In this document: positions 20,167 through 31,654 of the stretch, one piece after another
Layout of the letters: every line of letters starts with the position of its first letter
Numbering within the stretch: position 1 is the stretch's first letter
Origin: Cytidiella melzeri
Lineage: Eukaryota; Basidiomycota; Agaricomycetes; Polyporales; Irpicaceae
Reading direction: 5' to 3'
Assembly: GCA_022592445.1 (NCBI GenBank)
Contig: JABYQR010000100.1
Span: forward strand, 61,388 to 125,387
Length of the DNA stretch: 64,000 nucleotides
Program-made: the position numbers and the translations under genes
The notes under the pieces: generated by a model
What the model was told of the DNA's origin: nothing
The model's input: the letters and a program-made list of their open reading frames with translations, nothing else
Databases searched by the model: none

Positions 20167-22199
20167 TGCACCGGCAACAAATCCCTCGGAGGGTTGAAGA
20201 AGTGGACGCGGTCTGCGGGGTAGCGAATGTGGTACTCGTTGAACATCAACCGCGAAAGCAAGTCTGCCCGGACATTGTCAATTCCGCTGATGTGGCGAAC
20301 ACGGACGTCGACCCCAGACGTCAAAATGATGGAAGCCACAGCCAAAAGAGGTGCGTTGTGAATGGATTGGGAAACATGGAGGGAATTGAAAGCATGAACA
20401 CAGTCTAAACTGTCCGAAAAGATTAAAATACGACGTGGTGGCACAAGGAGTTGAGCAGCGTGGTGAATGGCGGAGAGAATAGCTAGTTCTTCGAAAAAGA
20501 ATATATCTGGTTTGTTGATACCGAAAGGGGGAGGGGCAATATGATAAACATGGGCGATGTTTGCATAGACAAAAGAAAGACCAAAAGATAAAGTGGCGTC
20601 GGTGTGAATGATCATATCGGCTTCGCTGTCTGTCCACCTGCCACTGTCAACGAAGAGCACTCCGACGGCATCTGGCATGACCCCTTTGAACCATGTGAGG
20701 TCGGCAACAACCTCTCGGTTCAAGTAAACAGGTGCGAGCATATGCAATTTGCCACTCATCTTCCGATACATCTCTGTCATCGCAGGACGACCCCACGGAA
20801 AAACATTCAAAACCCAGTTCAACCATCCAGCTAACCGAGACCATTCTCGTAGAGTGTGTTTACGAGAAGGTTCAGATATGAACTGGTCGATTGCAAGAAT
20901 TGTATCTGCCACAGAAGAAGGTGAAATTGAGATAGAACCGAGGTTCACGTTGACCCAGAAACCAATAATTTTCAGTTCAGGGCCATCACATTGTTTATTG
21001 TCATCGTACGGACAATTGATTGCATCCCAAAAAAGAAGAAGATAAACCTGGGAACGAGGTCGATAACGACCATGAAACAATACGAGATCTGTCTCCCGTT
21101 CAGCGCCATAAAAGTCATCCATATAGACAAATATGTCATGAATATGGAGGACTCTGATAGCCACCCAAGCCAAGAGACCAGAAACAGCGCACCAAATACG
21201 TGGGGACGCGCGGCTCCCAAAAACAAGCCGCCGAACGATGTAGAATCGCCCATCCACAACGACAATTTGTTGGAGCTGCCAAATAGGATGAGCCGGCAAG
21301 TTAAGAAATGCGGACGCTACATCCAACTTGTACAGCGTGTAGTGTTGCGAAGGGTTCTGGTGTTGTAGATTATGTAGAGACTGTCCGAAGTCTTGCATAT
21401 TGTCGTACCGAACGTGACTTTGCTCCCGTGAGATACTGTCGTTGAGGCCAGACGCAGTGTGGTCGGTTATGACGCGTGGTTTGTTGTTCTGCCAAACAAC
21501 AAACATCGGTGAAGTCTTCATGCCTTTGCCTAACTTTGGGATTGCCTCTGACCATTGACCAGCTTCCACCTCCTTATCCCGAAAAATCCGAACGGCTTCA
21601 AGATCTATTTCTTCCATTGGATAGTTTCCTACGCGTGCATCCATCTCGTCACTCCACTCCTTGTCGCTTAATGGCCAAAACCCGTCTCGCAAGCCCAACA
21701 GTACAGAGTCAACAAATGGGCGGTTGGGATGTGATGACAGAAAGGAACCCAATCGGTCAACATCAAAAGGTGTTTTGACCTGGATATATTGAGCGTATTG
21801 TTCGAGAGTTGTTTGAACTTCAGCATTGTTGGATAAGGAAGTTGGCGGAGATGGTAGAGGAGCAGCACTCTCAGTCGCGAGAGCTGCGGGAGAGACAAAG
21901 AAAGGATTGCTGTCAGCCCAGCCAAATCCCCGTCGGAAAGCTGCAAGAGAATGACCAGGGTCGAACGAAGATGTCAGCGACGAGGATGAAGATGTGAAGC
22001 GCCTAGGCCCGTCTGCTGCCAGGGCCTCCTGTTCCCGTACGAGCTCGATTTCTCGCTTCTCGCCTTGCAAGGAGCTTGTTGTTGCATTCGGTGACATCTC
22101 TGGCTCTGTGAGTAGCTCCACATTCAGAGCAGAGGTTGTGGCGCCTACGACACCCATCCAACAAGCAAAGACCCAAGTTCCAATTCTCGCAGATAACAC
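20148..22199 (-). CDS. Reverse transcriptase-RNase H of the DIRS-like element
   Basis: 683 codons. RT motifs: KPRVITDHTASGLNDSI, YKLDVASAFLNLPAHP, RRLVFGSRASPRIWC and the active site VYMDDFYGAERE. RNase H follows: MIIHTDATLSFGLSFVY, FFEELAILSAIHHAAQ, RILIFSDSLDCVHAF and VRHISGIDNVRADLLSR. The Asp/Glu/Asp/Asp positions all look present. The frame overlaps gag upstream and the recombinase downstream; the first Met may not be the true start. Confidence 0.9.
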   Translation of the reverse strand: MLSARIGTWVFACWMGVVGATTSALNVELLTEPEMSPNATTSSLQGEKREIELVREQEALAADGPRRFTSSSSSLTSSFDPGHSLAAFRRGFGWADSNPFFVSPAALATESAAPLPSPPTSLSNNAEVQTTLEQYAQYIQVKTPFDVDRLGSFLSSHPNRPFVDSVLLGLRDGFWPLSDKEWSDEMDARVGNYPMEEIDLEAVRIFRDKEVEAGQWSEAIPKLGKGMKTSPMFVVWQNNKPRVITDHTASGLNDSISREQSHVRYDNMQDFGQSLHNLQHQNPSQHYTLYKLDVASAFLNLPAHPIWQLQQIVVVDGRFYIVRRLVFGSRASPRIWCAVSGLLAWVAIRVLHIHDIFVYMDDFYGAERETDLVLFHGRYRPRSQVYLLLFWDAINCPYDDNKQCDGPELKIIGFWVNVNLGSISISPSSVADTILAIDQFISEPSRKHTLREWSRLAGWLNWVLNVFPWGRPAMTEMYRKMSGKLHMLAPVYLNREVVADLTWFKGVMPDAVGVLFVDSGRWTDSEADMIIHTDATLSFGLSFVYANIAHVYHIAPPPFGINKPDIFFFEELAILSAIHHAAQLLVPPRRILIFSDSLDCVHAFNSLHVSQSIHNAPLLAVASIILTSGVDVRVRHISGIDNVRADLLSRLMFNEYHIRYPADRVHFFNPPRDLLPVQWRQCF

Positions 22200-23416
22200 C
22201 CGAGCGCGACAGAGAGCTCGGGCTTTGAGACGCGCGAAGACGTTGAGAAGATGAGTTCGCAGGAGTAGTCGAAAGCTGTGGCGTGAGCAAAGCCGAAAGT
22301 TGCGACATGAACGGTCGCTGAAGAATAGCCCTGTCGTCCATCCGGAAACGAGACCGATGATAGAAAAATCTCCACAATGAGACGGCGGTAGTCCTCAAGC
22401 TCGACGATGCGGTGCGGAAAAACCAGAACAACACCTTCGCGCCATGCATGAAAAAGCCTAGACCATTCGCTCTCCGATGAAAACCGCTTCGTGGAGGTAA
22501 GGTGGTCCTTCTTGACAATGACATACCCAGCAGCGAACTCACGGCTCGAGTCGTCAAAATCAATCTCAGGATTGTCGAGTGTAGCGTAAAGTTTCTCAAA
22601 CTCAACATATTGATCTTGAAGGATTTTCTTCCAAACGCTTTTGACGAGCGGCTCGTCAAGCGATACAAGCTGGAGTGAATCGACATAAAGATCAATCTTG
22701 TCTGTTGCCGAGCAAGCCTGAAGAACTCGCATGGTTTCCTGAATGTGAGGATTGACAGCCGCAGCCGTTGTTGAGGCCGCGGCCAAGGAATGTAGGAATG
22801 TAGGAGAAAGCGCAGGAAAAGTCGAAGGAGGAAAACCAGCGGTAGGCGCAGGTAGCCCTGCGGGAACACCAGGCCCCGTCGAGGCCTGATTACCGGGTCC
22901 AGAGACGGTGATCCCAGGTGGTCGGAACATTCCCGCTCGAGCTTTTGCTGTAAAGATAGCCCAATCCGCGTCGTTCGCAGCCGCAAACATCGTTCGGAAA
23001 GCATCCAAACCTGTCGGGTCTTGCTCAGGATTCCCGGACCCCGACGCACGAGGCTGGTCATCTGCTTTGTTACGCTCGACTTTCTTTCCTTTCCCTTCTC
23101 TCTGTGTTTTTCGTTGCACTGCCTGCTCCATTGCGTCTGTGACCTCAAAAGTGTTGAATCCGTTGTTACGCATTTGTCCCACAAGATCTTCGAGGGTGAG
23201 CGCTTCATCGACGTATAAGTCGATGAGTGTCTGTAGAACCTCGGCTCTTCCTCGAGTGAGTTCAACTTGTGTAGGCTGCGTATGTGAAGAAGATCCCGCA
23301 GCGGGCTGTGGTGGTGCAGCAGTTCGCGGATGGGCGTCAGTACCCGACGCTTCAGAGATAGGAGGTGAAGGAGAGAAGGGACCCTGTCCATTGTCCTCAG
23401 CGGTCTCACTTGTCAT
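22003..23416 (-). pseudogene. gag of the DIRS-like element, frame broken at a homopolymer
   Basis: From 23416 the frame MTSETAEDNGQGPFSPSPP runs through a gag-like region (WKKILQDQYVEFEKLYATL) to about 22370. Homology-like sequence then continues in the neighbouring frame (RSRFRMDDRA), ending in a Cys/His cluster CENWNLGLCLLDGCRRRH plus CSECGATHRA. The switch falls on a run of five A (plus strand 22364-22368); one base fewer would join the frames. It could be a mutation, an assembly homopolymer error or a real frameshift. I lean to the first two because no slippery site is seen. Confidence 0.75.
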
Positions 23417-23572
23417 TGACTAAGATGGTTTGGAGTGATACAAACAGGTGTGCGCAAATGAATCGTCTCTGTTGTAGACAAGAGACAATGTCAGTGCATG
23501 CCTGGACTGTAGCGCGATGCGCTTACCTGTGGTGGAACGAGAGGCGATGCCTCTCATTGACATGGCCACCCA

Positions 23573-23583
23573 GGTATATATAG
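23573..23583 (-). promoter_or_regulatory. TATA box for the DIRS-like transcript
   Basis: Minus-strand ctatatatacc about 160 bp upstream of the gag ATG at 23416. Confidence 0.5.
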
Positions 23584-23699
23584 GCGAAGCCCCTGTGGCT
23601 GTCTGGGCCTCTGAGTAATGGGTCGGTGACCACCTCGTGAAGCTCGACTGCAGAGCCCCTCCGTGCATGACCTCTGTTAGTCACTGCTAACGTCATGAC

Positions 23700-25432
23700 A
23701 GAGGCAGAGTCGAGTTAGTGGTTGCTCGTGACGGTGCCACAAGTTACAGTGGCGATGCTCACCTGAACGGGAAGGAGCGCGCTGCGCATGTTGGCAGAGG
23801 CCTAAGGAATTCCTCCCTACCCTTGGAATCCGGAATTACCACCATGCACTGCAGATGTGAGAGGTCACCGGTTCGAACCCTGCCATGGGCATATTTATTG
23901 GCCCTGGCTGTTATGTTAAATAGGCTTTGTGCAATCATTACACACATCAATAAATGTTATTGATGGAAGTACCAAACTGCTGATATATGCTTTACAAGTC
24001 TGTGATAAAAGGGATCAGCTGAGTTTTAATCTGAGTCTGAGCAACCTTTTCCAGCAATGTGGCCATAACTTCCTCAATTCTCCTCCAAATCCATAGATTT
24101 TGTTACCAGTGCATTGGCAAGACATGGGACTATCCAATGGTGTATGATTTGTACCCATATCTGCTCATTTGCCAGCTGTAAAAATCAAAAACTCTATTTT
24201 GATTGGAAAATGTGATCCATCACAAAGTTTTGAAGGGCTAGTAACAAAGCCAACATAGTTCCATCAATTCAAATCATTTCACTAATACAGAAACTGTTAC
24301 TGAGTGTATCTCCCCATCAAGTTCCCACACTTTGGGGAACAGTCGTGTCACATCTACGGGAACATCAAAGCAGTTACCTGCACTGGAATGAGTCTACTCC
24401 ATTCTTCAGTAATTGTAAAAGGACAATCTAGTGTAGTGGCTGTGCAGTCACTTTGATTCATTGTATACATGTTGCCGAGCTTTGATTATAATATGGCCAT
24501 CTTCTAGCTGGTAAACATGTTTGATCAAGTGTTATAGACTTTCCCATGGTGCTTGAACTCTTCAGATGAGTGCAGCCTTTTCTTAGGTCACATCCACAGG
24601 CAGTTGCTATGGTATGATAATCACACTGTTGGTTTGGCTATTGAAGATGACTCTAGACTACTGAAAAATTCCTGATAGATTTGATTACTGGACCATATTG
24701 CCAATTGACTTCTAAATAGTACACAAATTCTCACAGCTATATCTGTGTTGATTGAGTGGGTGTTTAGCCAAGGCTGGTTTGCCGCATGCTATATCTACAA
24801 CTGACTATTTGCATAGTCAACTCAGGCATTGATCTGTGTTGGAAAGTAGGCTTTGTATATGATCAGAATATTGCTGCAGTTACCATTCCTGAAGAATGAA
24901 GAAGAATTGTGCAAGTATGTGCCAGCACACTGATGCTCCCTCAGATGTAAGCCCCTTGTCCCCCAAAGCATGTGAATTGAACAGGAAGTAAAACCAGTAA
25001 CAGTTGATAGCCTTACACTAGCTTTACCATTCCTGAAGAATGAAGAATTGTTCCAGTGCCTGCCAGCGCTTTGAGCTGTCACAACATGTAACACTGTTGT
25101 TCTATGCCACAAGATCTGATGGGGAATACAAAAAATAACACTCATTTTCTTACTACCATAAATGCAATTGATGGGAAAGTACTGAGTTTGTTACCAGCAC
25201 TTCAAAACTTGTTATTTGGGTGCTTTTGCAGATCAAAACGCAGTATTCAATTTTTACAGCGAGCACATCTACACCAGTGGCAGTAAAATCTACACCATTC
25301 AACAGCCCTGTATTCTGCGGTCATTTTGGCTGCAGAACTTTGTAATTTGTAGCAAAATTGAGTCAGTTGTGGCCAGTTTACTGAAAAACAGTGCTCAGAC
25401 TCAGATTCAAGGTCTGCTGCCTGCTTAACCAC
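23700..25432. other. AT-rich non-coding repeat region
   Basis: No gene is recognisable. Local repeats: accattcctgaagaatgaag at about 24884 and again at about 25025. A motif around tggccacattgctgg/cagactcagatt on the minus strand at 24000-24110 recurs on the plus strand at 25185-25420 and 28320-28600. This points to a divergent, multi-copy, probably non-autonomous transposon family. Confidence 0.6.
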
Positions 25433-26048
25433 TGTCACAGATTTTCAATGTTTCTACAAGACTTGCCTTACCAGGCAACAGTATTATTGGGAATATTTAA
25501 GCACTTATTCTGGTGCTTATTCTCAGTGCCTATCAATTGATGCACTGATGCGCCCTCTGTCTCTGATGCGCCGATGCACTCCTTTCCTTATCTGTGTATC
25601 ACATGATAGAACGCTCTGGAACCTTGTGGAACATGCTGGGACTATGATGTCATAGTGTAGAACATTCTAGTAGATGATGTCATAGTTCTCAGAACCTTCT
25701 GGAAAAGTCTAGCCTTGGGACTGGGTCATGGGGTCAGGTCATGGGGACAATTGCTATTGGTTGATTATTGAAGTGGCACCACTAGGGCATAGGGCATGCT
25801 TACTAAGGTAGATTACTTCGCTTACTCATGTAGGTATTAGGGGTCTTAGGGTAGTACCTGGGGTTCTCCCCTTCATGTATATATAGAGGCACTCCTGAGG
25901 GCATCTCCCCTCAGTCTTATCCACTCTGTTGAACCAGGACTACTCAGTACCTCACAGTACTTCACTCACCACACCTCTTACTCTCTATCTCAATCAACTC
26001 CCCCCAGTTTATCAACTTACCTGGTAAGTAGTAACTTTAACTGTTACA
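25433..26048 (+). mobile_element. LTR, family 2, uninterrupted copy, 616 bp
   Basis: TGTCACAGATTTTC to TTAACTGTTACA, collinear with 15187-16394 minus its insertion. Splice donor ctg|gtaagt at 26024. The flanks accac and gagtc do not match and family-1 LTR sequence starts at once at 26049, so this is a recombined or deleted junction, not a clean solo LTR. Confidence 0.9.
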
Positions 26049-26408
26049 GAGTCCATACAATAGCTATTGTTCTCCTTTAGATAGTTCTATTGTTCTTTGT
26101 TCACACGGCTTCTTGCAAAGCATGCCCTTAACATGGTCTGTGCGCAGGTCCCTGAAGTCTATATAAGATGCTGCATGTACGCTCCTAGCCCCCCATCTCG
26201 ACCTCTTGGTCTTTACTGGGCTAGGTAAGTAAACCCCTCCTGTATTACATAGCTAGTAGTACCCAATACTAACTTGATCTTTACTGGGCTAGACACCTGC
26301 ATAAGGTTTATAGTTGGTGAGAACATTGTGCTACATGCCTGCCACCACCTTGTCGTCGTCTTCCACTTTGTGTCCCTAGTTGCTGCCTCGAGCTCTGTCT
26401 CCGTGACA
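26049..26408 (+). mobile_element. Truncated family-1 LTR (copy 4), 3' half
   Basis: It begins at gagtccatacaatagctatt, internal to the family (compare aagtccagacaatagct in copy 3), and ends CCGTGACA. TATA near 26160; repeats at 26205-26224 and 26273-26292 frame a predicted leader intron. The 5' half is missing. Confidence 0.9.
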
Positions 26409-26845
26409 GGCACATTAATGACAAATGTTTTACCAATAAAAATTTACTTATGAAAGTGAGTGATCTAAACACATTGGTAAGGAAAGTTGTTACCAGTCAC
26501 AAAATCACTTACTGAAATGGGTAATCCAAACACATTAGTAGCAAAAGTTGTTACCAGTAACAAAGTTAGTTATCAAAGTGAGTGTCTCAAACATATTGGT
26601 AAAAAAAATTGTTACCAGTAAGATGATTACTTATGAAAGTAGGTTAACCAGACACATTAGTAACAAAAGTTGTTACCAATGACAAAATTACTTAACAAAG
26701 TAACTATGCTGAGCAATATGCTAACAAAAATTGGTACCAGTAACAGAAATACTTATCAAAGTGGGTTATACAGGGCACATTAGTAACAGAAGTTGTCATT
26801 GGTCACAGTTGTGACCAATGACAGAAGTCCATTGATGCTTGCTTA
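26409..26845 (-). repeat. ~60-bp minisatellite, inverted right arm
   Basis: About six units (acttatcaaagtgggttata, acattagtaacaaaagttgt) are the reverse complement of the 17.2-18.8 kb array, ending gtccattgatgct. The two arrays thus form divergent inverted arms around 18.8-26.4 kb. Confidence 0.85.
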
Positions 26846-26849
26846 TCTC

Positions 26850-29800
26850 ATGGGTGAACTTATCACATAGCTTGAGTTACATGAGACCTCAAATAAGCAT
26901 ATGGTAGGAGGACTGTCAGGCAATTGAAGACAGGAATTTTGCTGCTTGAGCACTACTTGACAAGATCACTTAATTGAGATTCATGAAAAAATACACAAAG
27001 GTGTTCATGGTAATCATTGCATATCATCATGTTGATATGCCAGAGGGATAGAATACATATCTAAAACTCTGCCACAGCCATTAAAGTGGAATGGTAAAGA
27101 TGTTTACAGCATTGAGGATCTGTTTGAAGAGGCAGTGTGGCAAATATTGAACAGCACTGAGGGAGATAAAATACAAATAAGACAGTCAATCATACATTGG
27201 AAGATCAACCAAGTGAACATATAAATGCTACAGTAGACTGATTTGTACCTGCTCAAGTCAAAACTGAAATCAAACATAATAGTGAGGTGGAAGGTATAAA
27301 ATCATTCAACAAGGGTAGAAAGGACTTAGAAAAAGTCAAATACTCAACCAAACCCATGAGACACAAAAAATCAATTTGAACCCAGTACTATCCAATTGAC
27401 TTGATCTCAAGGAATTCAATTGGAATAGTTGATCATATAGTTGGGCATATGATAGCTTTTTACTACAAAAATCAGCTCTGACAGGCAATAATTACTTGAC
27501 AATGCTTTGTGATATCTTTAAAAATCTGTATTATGAGATAGTGACCTTGAAGATAGTATAACCATTAATCAAGATTGCCTGCATCAGGATCTACCAAATG
27601 GATTTTTCAGAGATGCAACTGGTAGCAATGTAGGAGAACTTTGGAAGTATATGCTTTTACCAGTTACAAGCTCAAAATTTATAGTGATATACTGTGATAT
27701 ATTTTGACGTGAAATGGAATCATATGCTAGATCTACTCTATGGCGCTGCACAAAGAATAGCTGGAAGAATAAATCAAGTGTAATGGCTCATGTAACGGGA
27801 AAACTCTTCCAGCTGGATGAATGCTTTAAGGCACATCACATCAAAGAAAAAGTGCACCTGCTATCATAGAGGTAATGACATTTTATTCAAATCTGAACAT
27901 ATTGTAAGCGATCTGAACTCCAATGTCATAACTGTTACGCCAAAAGGCAGTTTAACTGAGATGTTATTATCTCAGTCTTATCGAGTATATATGCTGTTCC
28001 GAGCACTGTGCTAACCCGCGCCAGGGTTACACATATTATGCAGGCTAGTAGATATGAATTTAACTTGCATGGAATTAACTACATGGTGACAGCCATTTCA
28101 CTTTCCATATTATTGATAACAATGCTCATACATTGTTTCACAATGGGATACACACTGATAGACATACTGAACAAAATGGTCACACTACAGAAATAAAATT
28201 TCATCTGTCAATGTAAGGATGCAAATGTTCAGTTGCAATATGTACATGCTCTACTATAAACTAAACACATTTTTTATTTAAGATGTACAACATTCAAATC
28301 ACATTCTGTGCCTCAGGAATTGTATCTTGCCATTTGCTGGCCCTACTCCCGCAAGTTACTACCAGCCCTCCAGAACTTTGTATCAGATCACTTTTTACAA
28401 TCCAAATGTACTATTAGTTTTGCAGAATACACATGCACACAACTGGAAGCATACTATAAACCATTTGATAGCCCTATCCTGTATCAACATCCTGGCTCAA
28501 AAATATTGTCAATTGGAGTAAAATCAAGGAAGTTATGGCCAGTTTGCTGAAAGAGGTCACCCAGACTGAGATTGAAGCTCTGCTCTTGTACTTGCTGGCA
28601 CATAGGCAAGATGATGTCACATCCTGGCCAGGCAGCCAAGTCAATTGCACACATGTACAACAATTGACAAATCTCATACAGCAATCCTCCAACATTCTTT
28701 GCTCACTGAGCAAGAATCACCAGTGTGTTGGGAGCTGATTCTAACAAAACATGTACAACCCCTATATTCTTGGAGTAAGTAATTTTTTGTTGCATCAGCA
28801 GCAGACACTGCAACCAGTTGTAAAAAGCTCCACAAACATTAGTTGCCATCAGAACACAGCCTGTGACAGTTCCAAAGGGGATGGGGCAGTTCAGAGATCA
28901 ACAGGACATATGTAACCTTTTCTGGAAGTTGACTCAAACAAGACATTTCCAACTGCTATTTCTGGGGCACATAGTTGTTTTTGTTGCATCAGCAGCAGGC
29001 ACTGCAACCAGTTTTACAAAGCTCTACAAGCATTAGTTGCCATCAGAACACAGCCTGTGGCAATTTCAAAGGGGATGGGGCAGTCCAGAAATCAACAGGA
29101 CATATGTAACCTTTTCTGAAAGTTGATTCAAACAGGATATTTCCAACTCCTATACTTCTGGGATGCATGAGTAGTTTCTTGCATCAGCAGTGAGTGCTAG
29201 TGAGCACTACAACTGATTGTTGCATCCACATTAAACACGGCACAAGATTAATCACAAGATAAATAAAGCCCATTGCCACCATCTGTCATGACCCTTATTA
29301 ATTTATGCCTGCTTTTCCTGCCATCAGAATTGTCAATTGTGATATGTGTACTTAGCAAATGAAGCCAAATCAAGTTGTTTGTCAAAGGTGCTACCAATAA
29401 CAGGTGCACTCACTAAAGTGAATAATCATAACTAATTACTTGGCAAGGTTATTGCCAAGAACAAAGTTTCGGAGAAACTATATCAGGCAGTATTACTTAT
29501 TCAGTTTGCTGCCACCATCTGATAGTAGTGCAAGTTTTGAAGGGAGATACAGGGTTAATGCAACCCCAAGCTGTGTGCATGAGTTGTAGAATTTTTGAAA
29601 TCTCCTAACACTGCAGTGCAGCTAGATTCAATGCCAAAATATCGAGCTGATGGTGCCAATTTGGGGTTGCAGATACCAGTAGAGGCAGGCAGCAGACAGC
29701 TACATATTTGATGCTACTGCAAAGGCAGAGGGAAAAGAAACATAGCCTGAGAACAAACAATCCTGTCATCTTGATCACAAGTTGTAACAGTTGGACTTTA

Positions 29801-29940
29801 GTACAGGGGAATCCCCCCCCCCCTATGTTGTTGCACTGATCAGGAAGCAATGACATGTCTACCTGTTGCTAGAGAGCACCATAGCAACTAGTAGCTAGGG
29901 TAGACTTTTCTTTTTTTCGTGATGGCACCAGCACTGTGTA
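26850..29940. other. AT-rich non-coding region with internal tandem repeat
   Basis: No coding gene is evident; the longest ORFs are about 80 codons. 28320-28600 is a third copy of the motif family at 24000 and 25185. A tandem duplication of about 193 bp covers 28785-29200: gttgcatcagcagcagac... at about 28788 returns at about 28983 and partly at about 29170, with gccatcagaacacagcctgt in each. A C10-type homopolymer is near 29813. Confidence 0.65.
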
Positions 29941-29950
29941 TGAAGCACAA

Positions 29951-29960
29951 CATATATAAG
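29951..29960 (+). promoter_or_regulatory. TATA box of the secreted-protein gene
   Basis: catatataag sits about 70 bp upstream of the first predicted leader donor and about 500 bp upstream of the ATG at 30450. Confidence 0.6.
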
Positions 29961-29984
29961 GCCCCAAGTTCACACCATTTTTGT

Positions 29985-30440
29985 ACCTCAGCATTCCAAG
30001 TCTTTCCATCACTTCAGCGCTGGTCGGTAAGTCCACTGTGGTCCACATTGCACTCATCCCCCACCCCCTTCCCCCTTCAATCACTGTACTGAAATTGTTC
30101 TTACAGCTAGCTGTCTTACTGGATCCTTTTCAAATTGCCCTTTCACACACCTCTGTTATTCCACGTCTTTCTGTTGCTTCAACACTGATTGGTCAGTACA
30201 TTGTTGTCTGTATTGCACCTGCCCTGAATCACCATGCTGAGGTTGTGCTTACAGCTAGCCAATCCTACTGCACCCTTCTCAAACTGTCCTTTGACACACC
30301 TCTGTTGCTCCAGGTCTTTCTGTTACTTCAACCCTGATTGGTAAGTACACCATTGCTTGCTTGGCACGCACCTTGGGTCACTGAACTAAAACTATGCTTA
30401 CAGCTGGCTATTCTACATCTTTTCAACCACTTTGACATTC
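29985..30440 (+). repeat. Three tandem exon-intron leader units
   Basis: Each unit has a ctcagca/cctctgtt...cca-gtctttc...cttcaacnctgattg exon, a donor (gtaagt 30027, gtcagt 30192, gtaagt 30341) and an acceptor cttacag (ending 30106, 30254, 30403). Predicted introns are 80, 63 and 63 nt. All lie in the 5' UTR. Confidence 0.75.
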
Positions 30441-30449
30441 AATAACACC

Positions 30450-30989
30450 ATGCAGTTCTCAACCTCTCTCATTCTGTTTGCCACCATTGTCACCAGTATA
30501 TCTTATACAATACCTGTGTTTGCCATCCCACATGGCAGTCCAGGATCTCGCTCTTCAACTTCCTCCAGTATTATCTTGGACACACGGAGCAAAGGCACAT
30601 GCAACTTTTCCCAAGTCCACCCCCATAGCAAGGTCTCTCAAACCAATCTGATCAAACGCGCCCGCCGAAAGCCGACTGATCCCAGCCAAAAGCCGACTGA
30701 TCAGGCAACGTTAGGATGGTTTGCTCACAACGCATTGCATTCTAACCAGATCAAATACCTGGTTCCAGCGACGTACAGCAGGCTTATGCAACAAGTTGAG
30801 ACCTCGCTAAGGGAAGGAACACAGAGGCCTAAAGAACCGGGTGCTAGGGAAATGGTACATATAGTCAGATACCTAAACACCCTCCCTCAAGACGACCCGA
30901 GGAGAGTCCGGATGGTAGAGGGGCCTGGGGCTTGGATCATGTCCGAGTCCGAGTCGGAAGGAAAAAGAGTGTTCAAAAGTTCATGGTAG
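30450..30989 (+). CDS. Small secreted protein, unknown function
   Basis: 179 codons, intronless. The ATG at 30450 is the first after the leader; an upstream TTG in frame is not a credible start. Residues 1-26 (MQFSTSLILFATIVTSISYT...) form a typical signal peptide: hydrophobic core, then small residues before FAIPHG. The mature part is basic with Ser-rich and two KPTD repeats, then a helical region ending in SESESEGKR. Only one Cys is seen, so it is not a cysteine-rich effector type. It is the first host-like gene after the transposon island and could be a lineage-specific secreted protein. Confidence 0.65.
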   Translation: MQFSTSLILFATIVTSISYTIPVFAIPHGSPGSRSSTSSSIILDTRSKGTCNFSQVHPHSKVSQTNLIKRARRKPTDPSQKPTDQATLGWFAHNALHSNQIKYLVPATYSRLMQQVETSLREGTQRPKEPGAREMVHIVRYLNTLPQDDPRRVRMVEGPGAWIMSESESEGKRVFKSSW

Positions 30990-31654
30990 TTAGGAGATAC
31001 CAGGTTTCATGGATATTCACAAGGGCAAATAGGATAAAAATGAGAGTTTGCAGAACGGCTTAGTACTATTTCGTGCACATGTAAAATGATGAAATTTTGA
31101 AATACGGGCCGCGGGTTAGAACATACAAGGAAGCTGTGCCCGGGTTCAACGTTCAGGGGGCGGTCTTTGTCGCGAACACAATTCGCCAAGATGCGCACTG
31201 CGATATCCAATGTTTCCAACAAAAAGCACCACATGTTTCTACAGATACTTGACTGGCATTGCGCACGGCTCGGCCGCCGTGCGCGAAGAGCGCGCCGAGG
31301 GTGAGCTTGGCCATGCGGCGTCGGCCAATGCGGCATCAAAGTTTGTGCAATGAAAAGGATGCTTTGGCAAAACAGCTAGAGTCACACTTCGATTATGCAG
31401 ATTCTTCAAGGTGCTGCTGAAGGTCAATTCCATTCTGATGACTCGGCGAAGATTCGTTTTTTCCGCGACTTCAAGGACTTTTTATAAACGACTGGATTCT
31501 TAAGATCGTCCGTCATTAAATTATGCTGCCGAATTGTGTGACAAGAGTGATACAAACACAACAGTCTAAACCAATATCGTTCTAGGTATCATGCAGGGGA
31601 TCATTAATGGCAAGGAAAAGGTGGACAGCCTGAGAAGCACGGTGAACACATGTA
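30990..31654. other. Intergenic, nothing recognised
   Basis: Contains the 3' flank of the secreted-protein gene and that of the minus-strand RTA1-type gene. No gene or repeat seen. Confidence 0.5.

Larger units (their letters stand above)
19063..23416 (-). mobile_element. DIRS-like tyrosine-recombinase retrotransposon
   Basis: Three overlapping minus-strand ORFs in the order gag (23416-22003), RT-RNase H (22199-20148) and tyrosine recombinase (20166-19063) define the YR-retrotransposon group (DIRS/Ngaro type), with no integrase. RT and recombinase frames are fully open with their catalytic motifs, so the copy is young. A TATA box is at 23583-23573. Split inverted or internal complementary repeats typical of the group could not be delimited by eye, apart from the hairpin at 18886-18954. 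No target duplication is expected or seen. Confidence 0.9.

Noticed and set aside
22145..23409. Second long gag-region frame (from 23409) as a separate gene
   Set aside because: Only its C-terminal third (after about 22370) looks gag-like; the rest is the shadow of the other gag frame.
23780..23890. tRNA gene or SINE (B-box-like ggttcgaaccc at about 23868)
   Set aside because: The T stem pairs poorly, no acceptor stem can be formed and no convincing A box at tRNA spacing is present.
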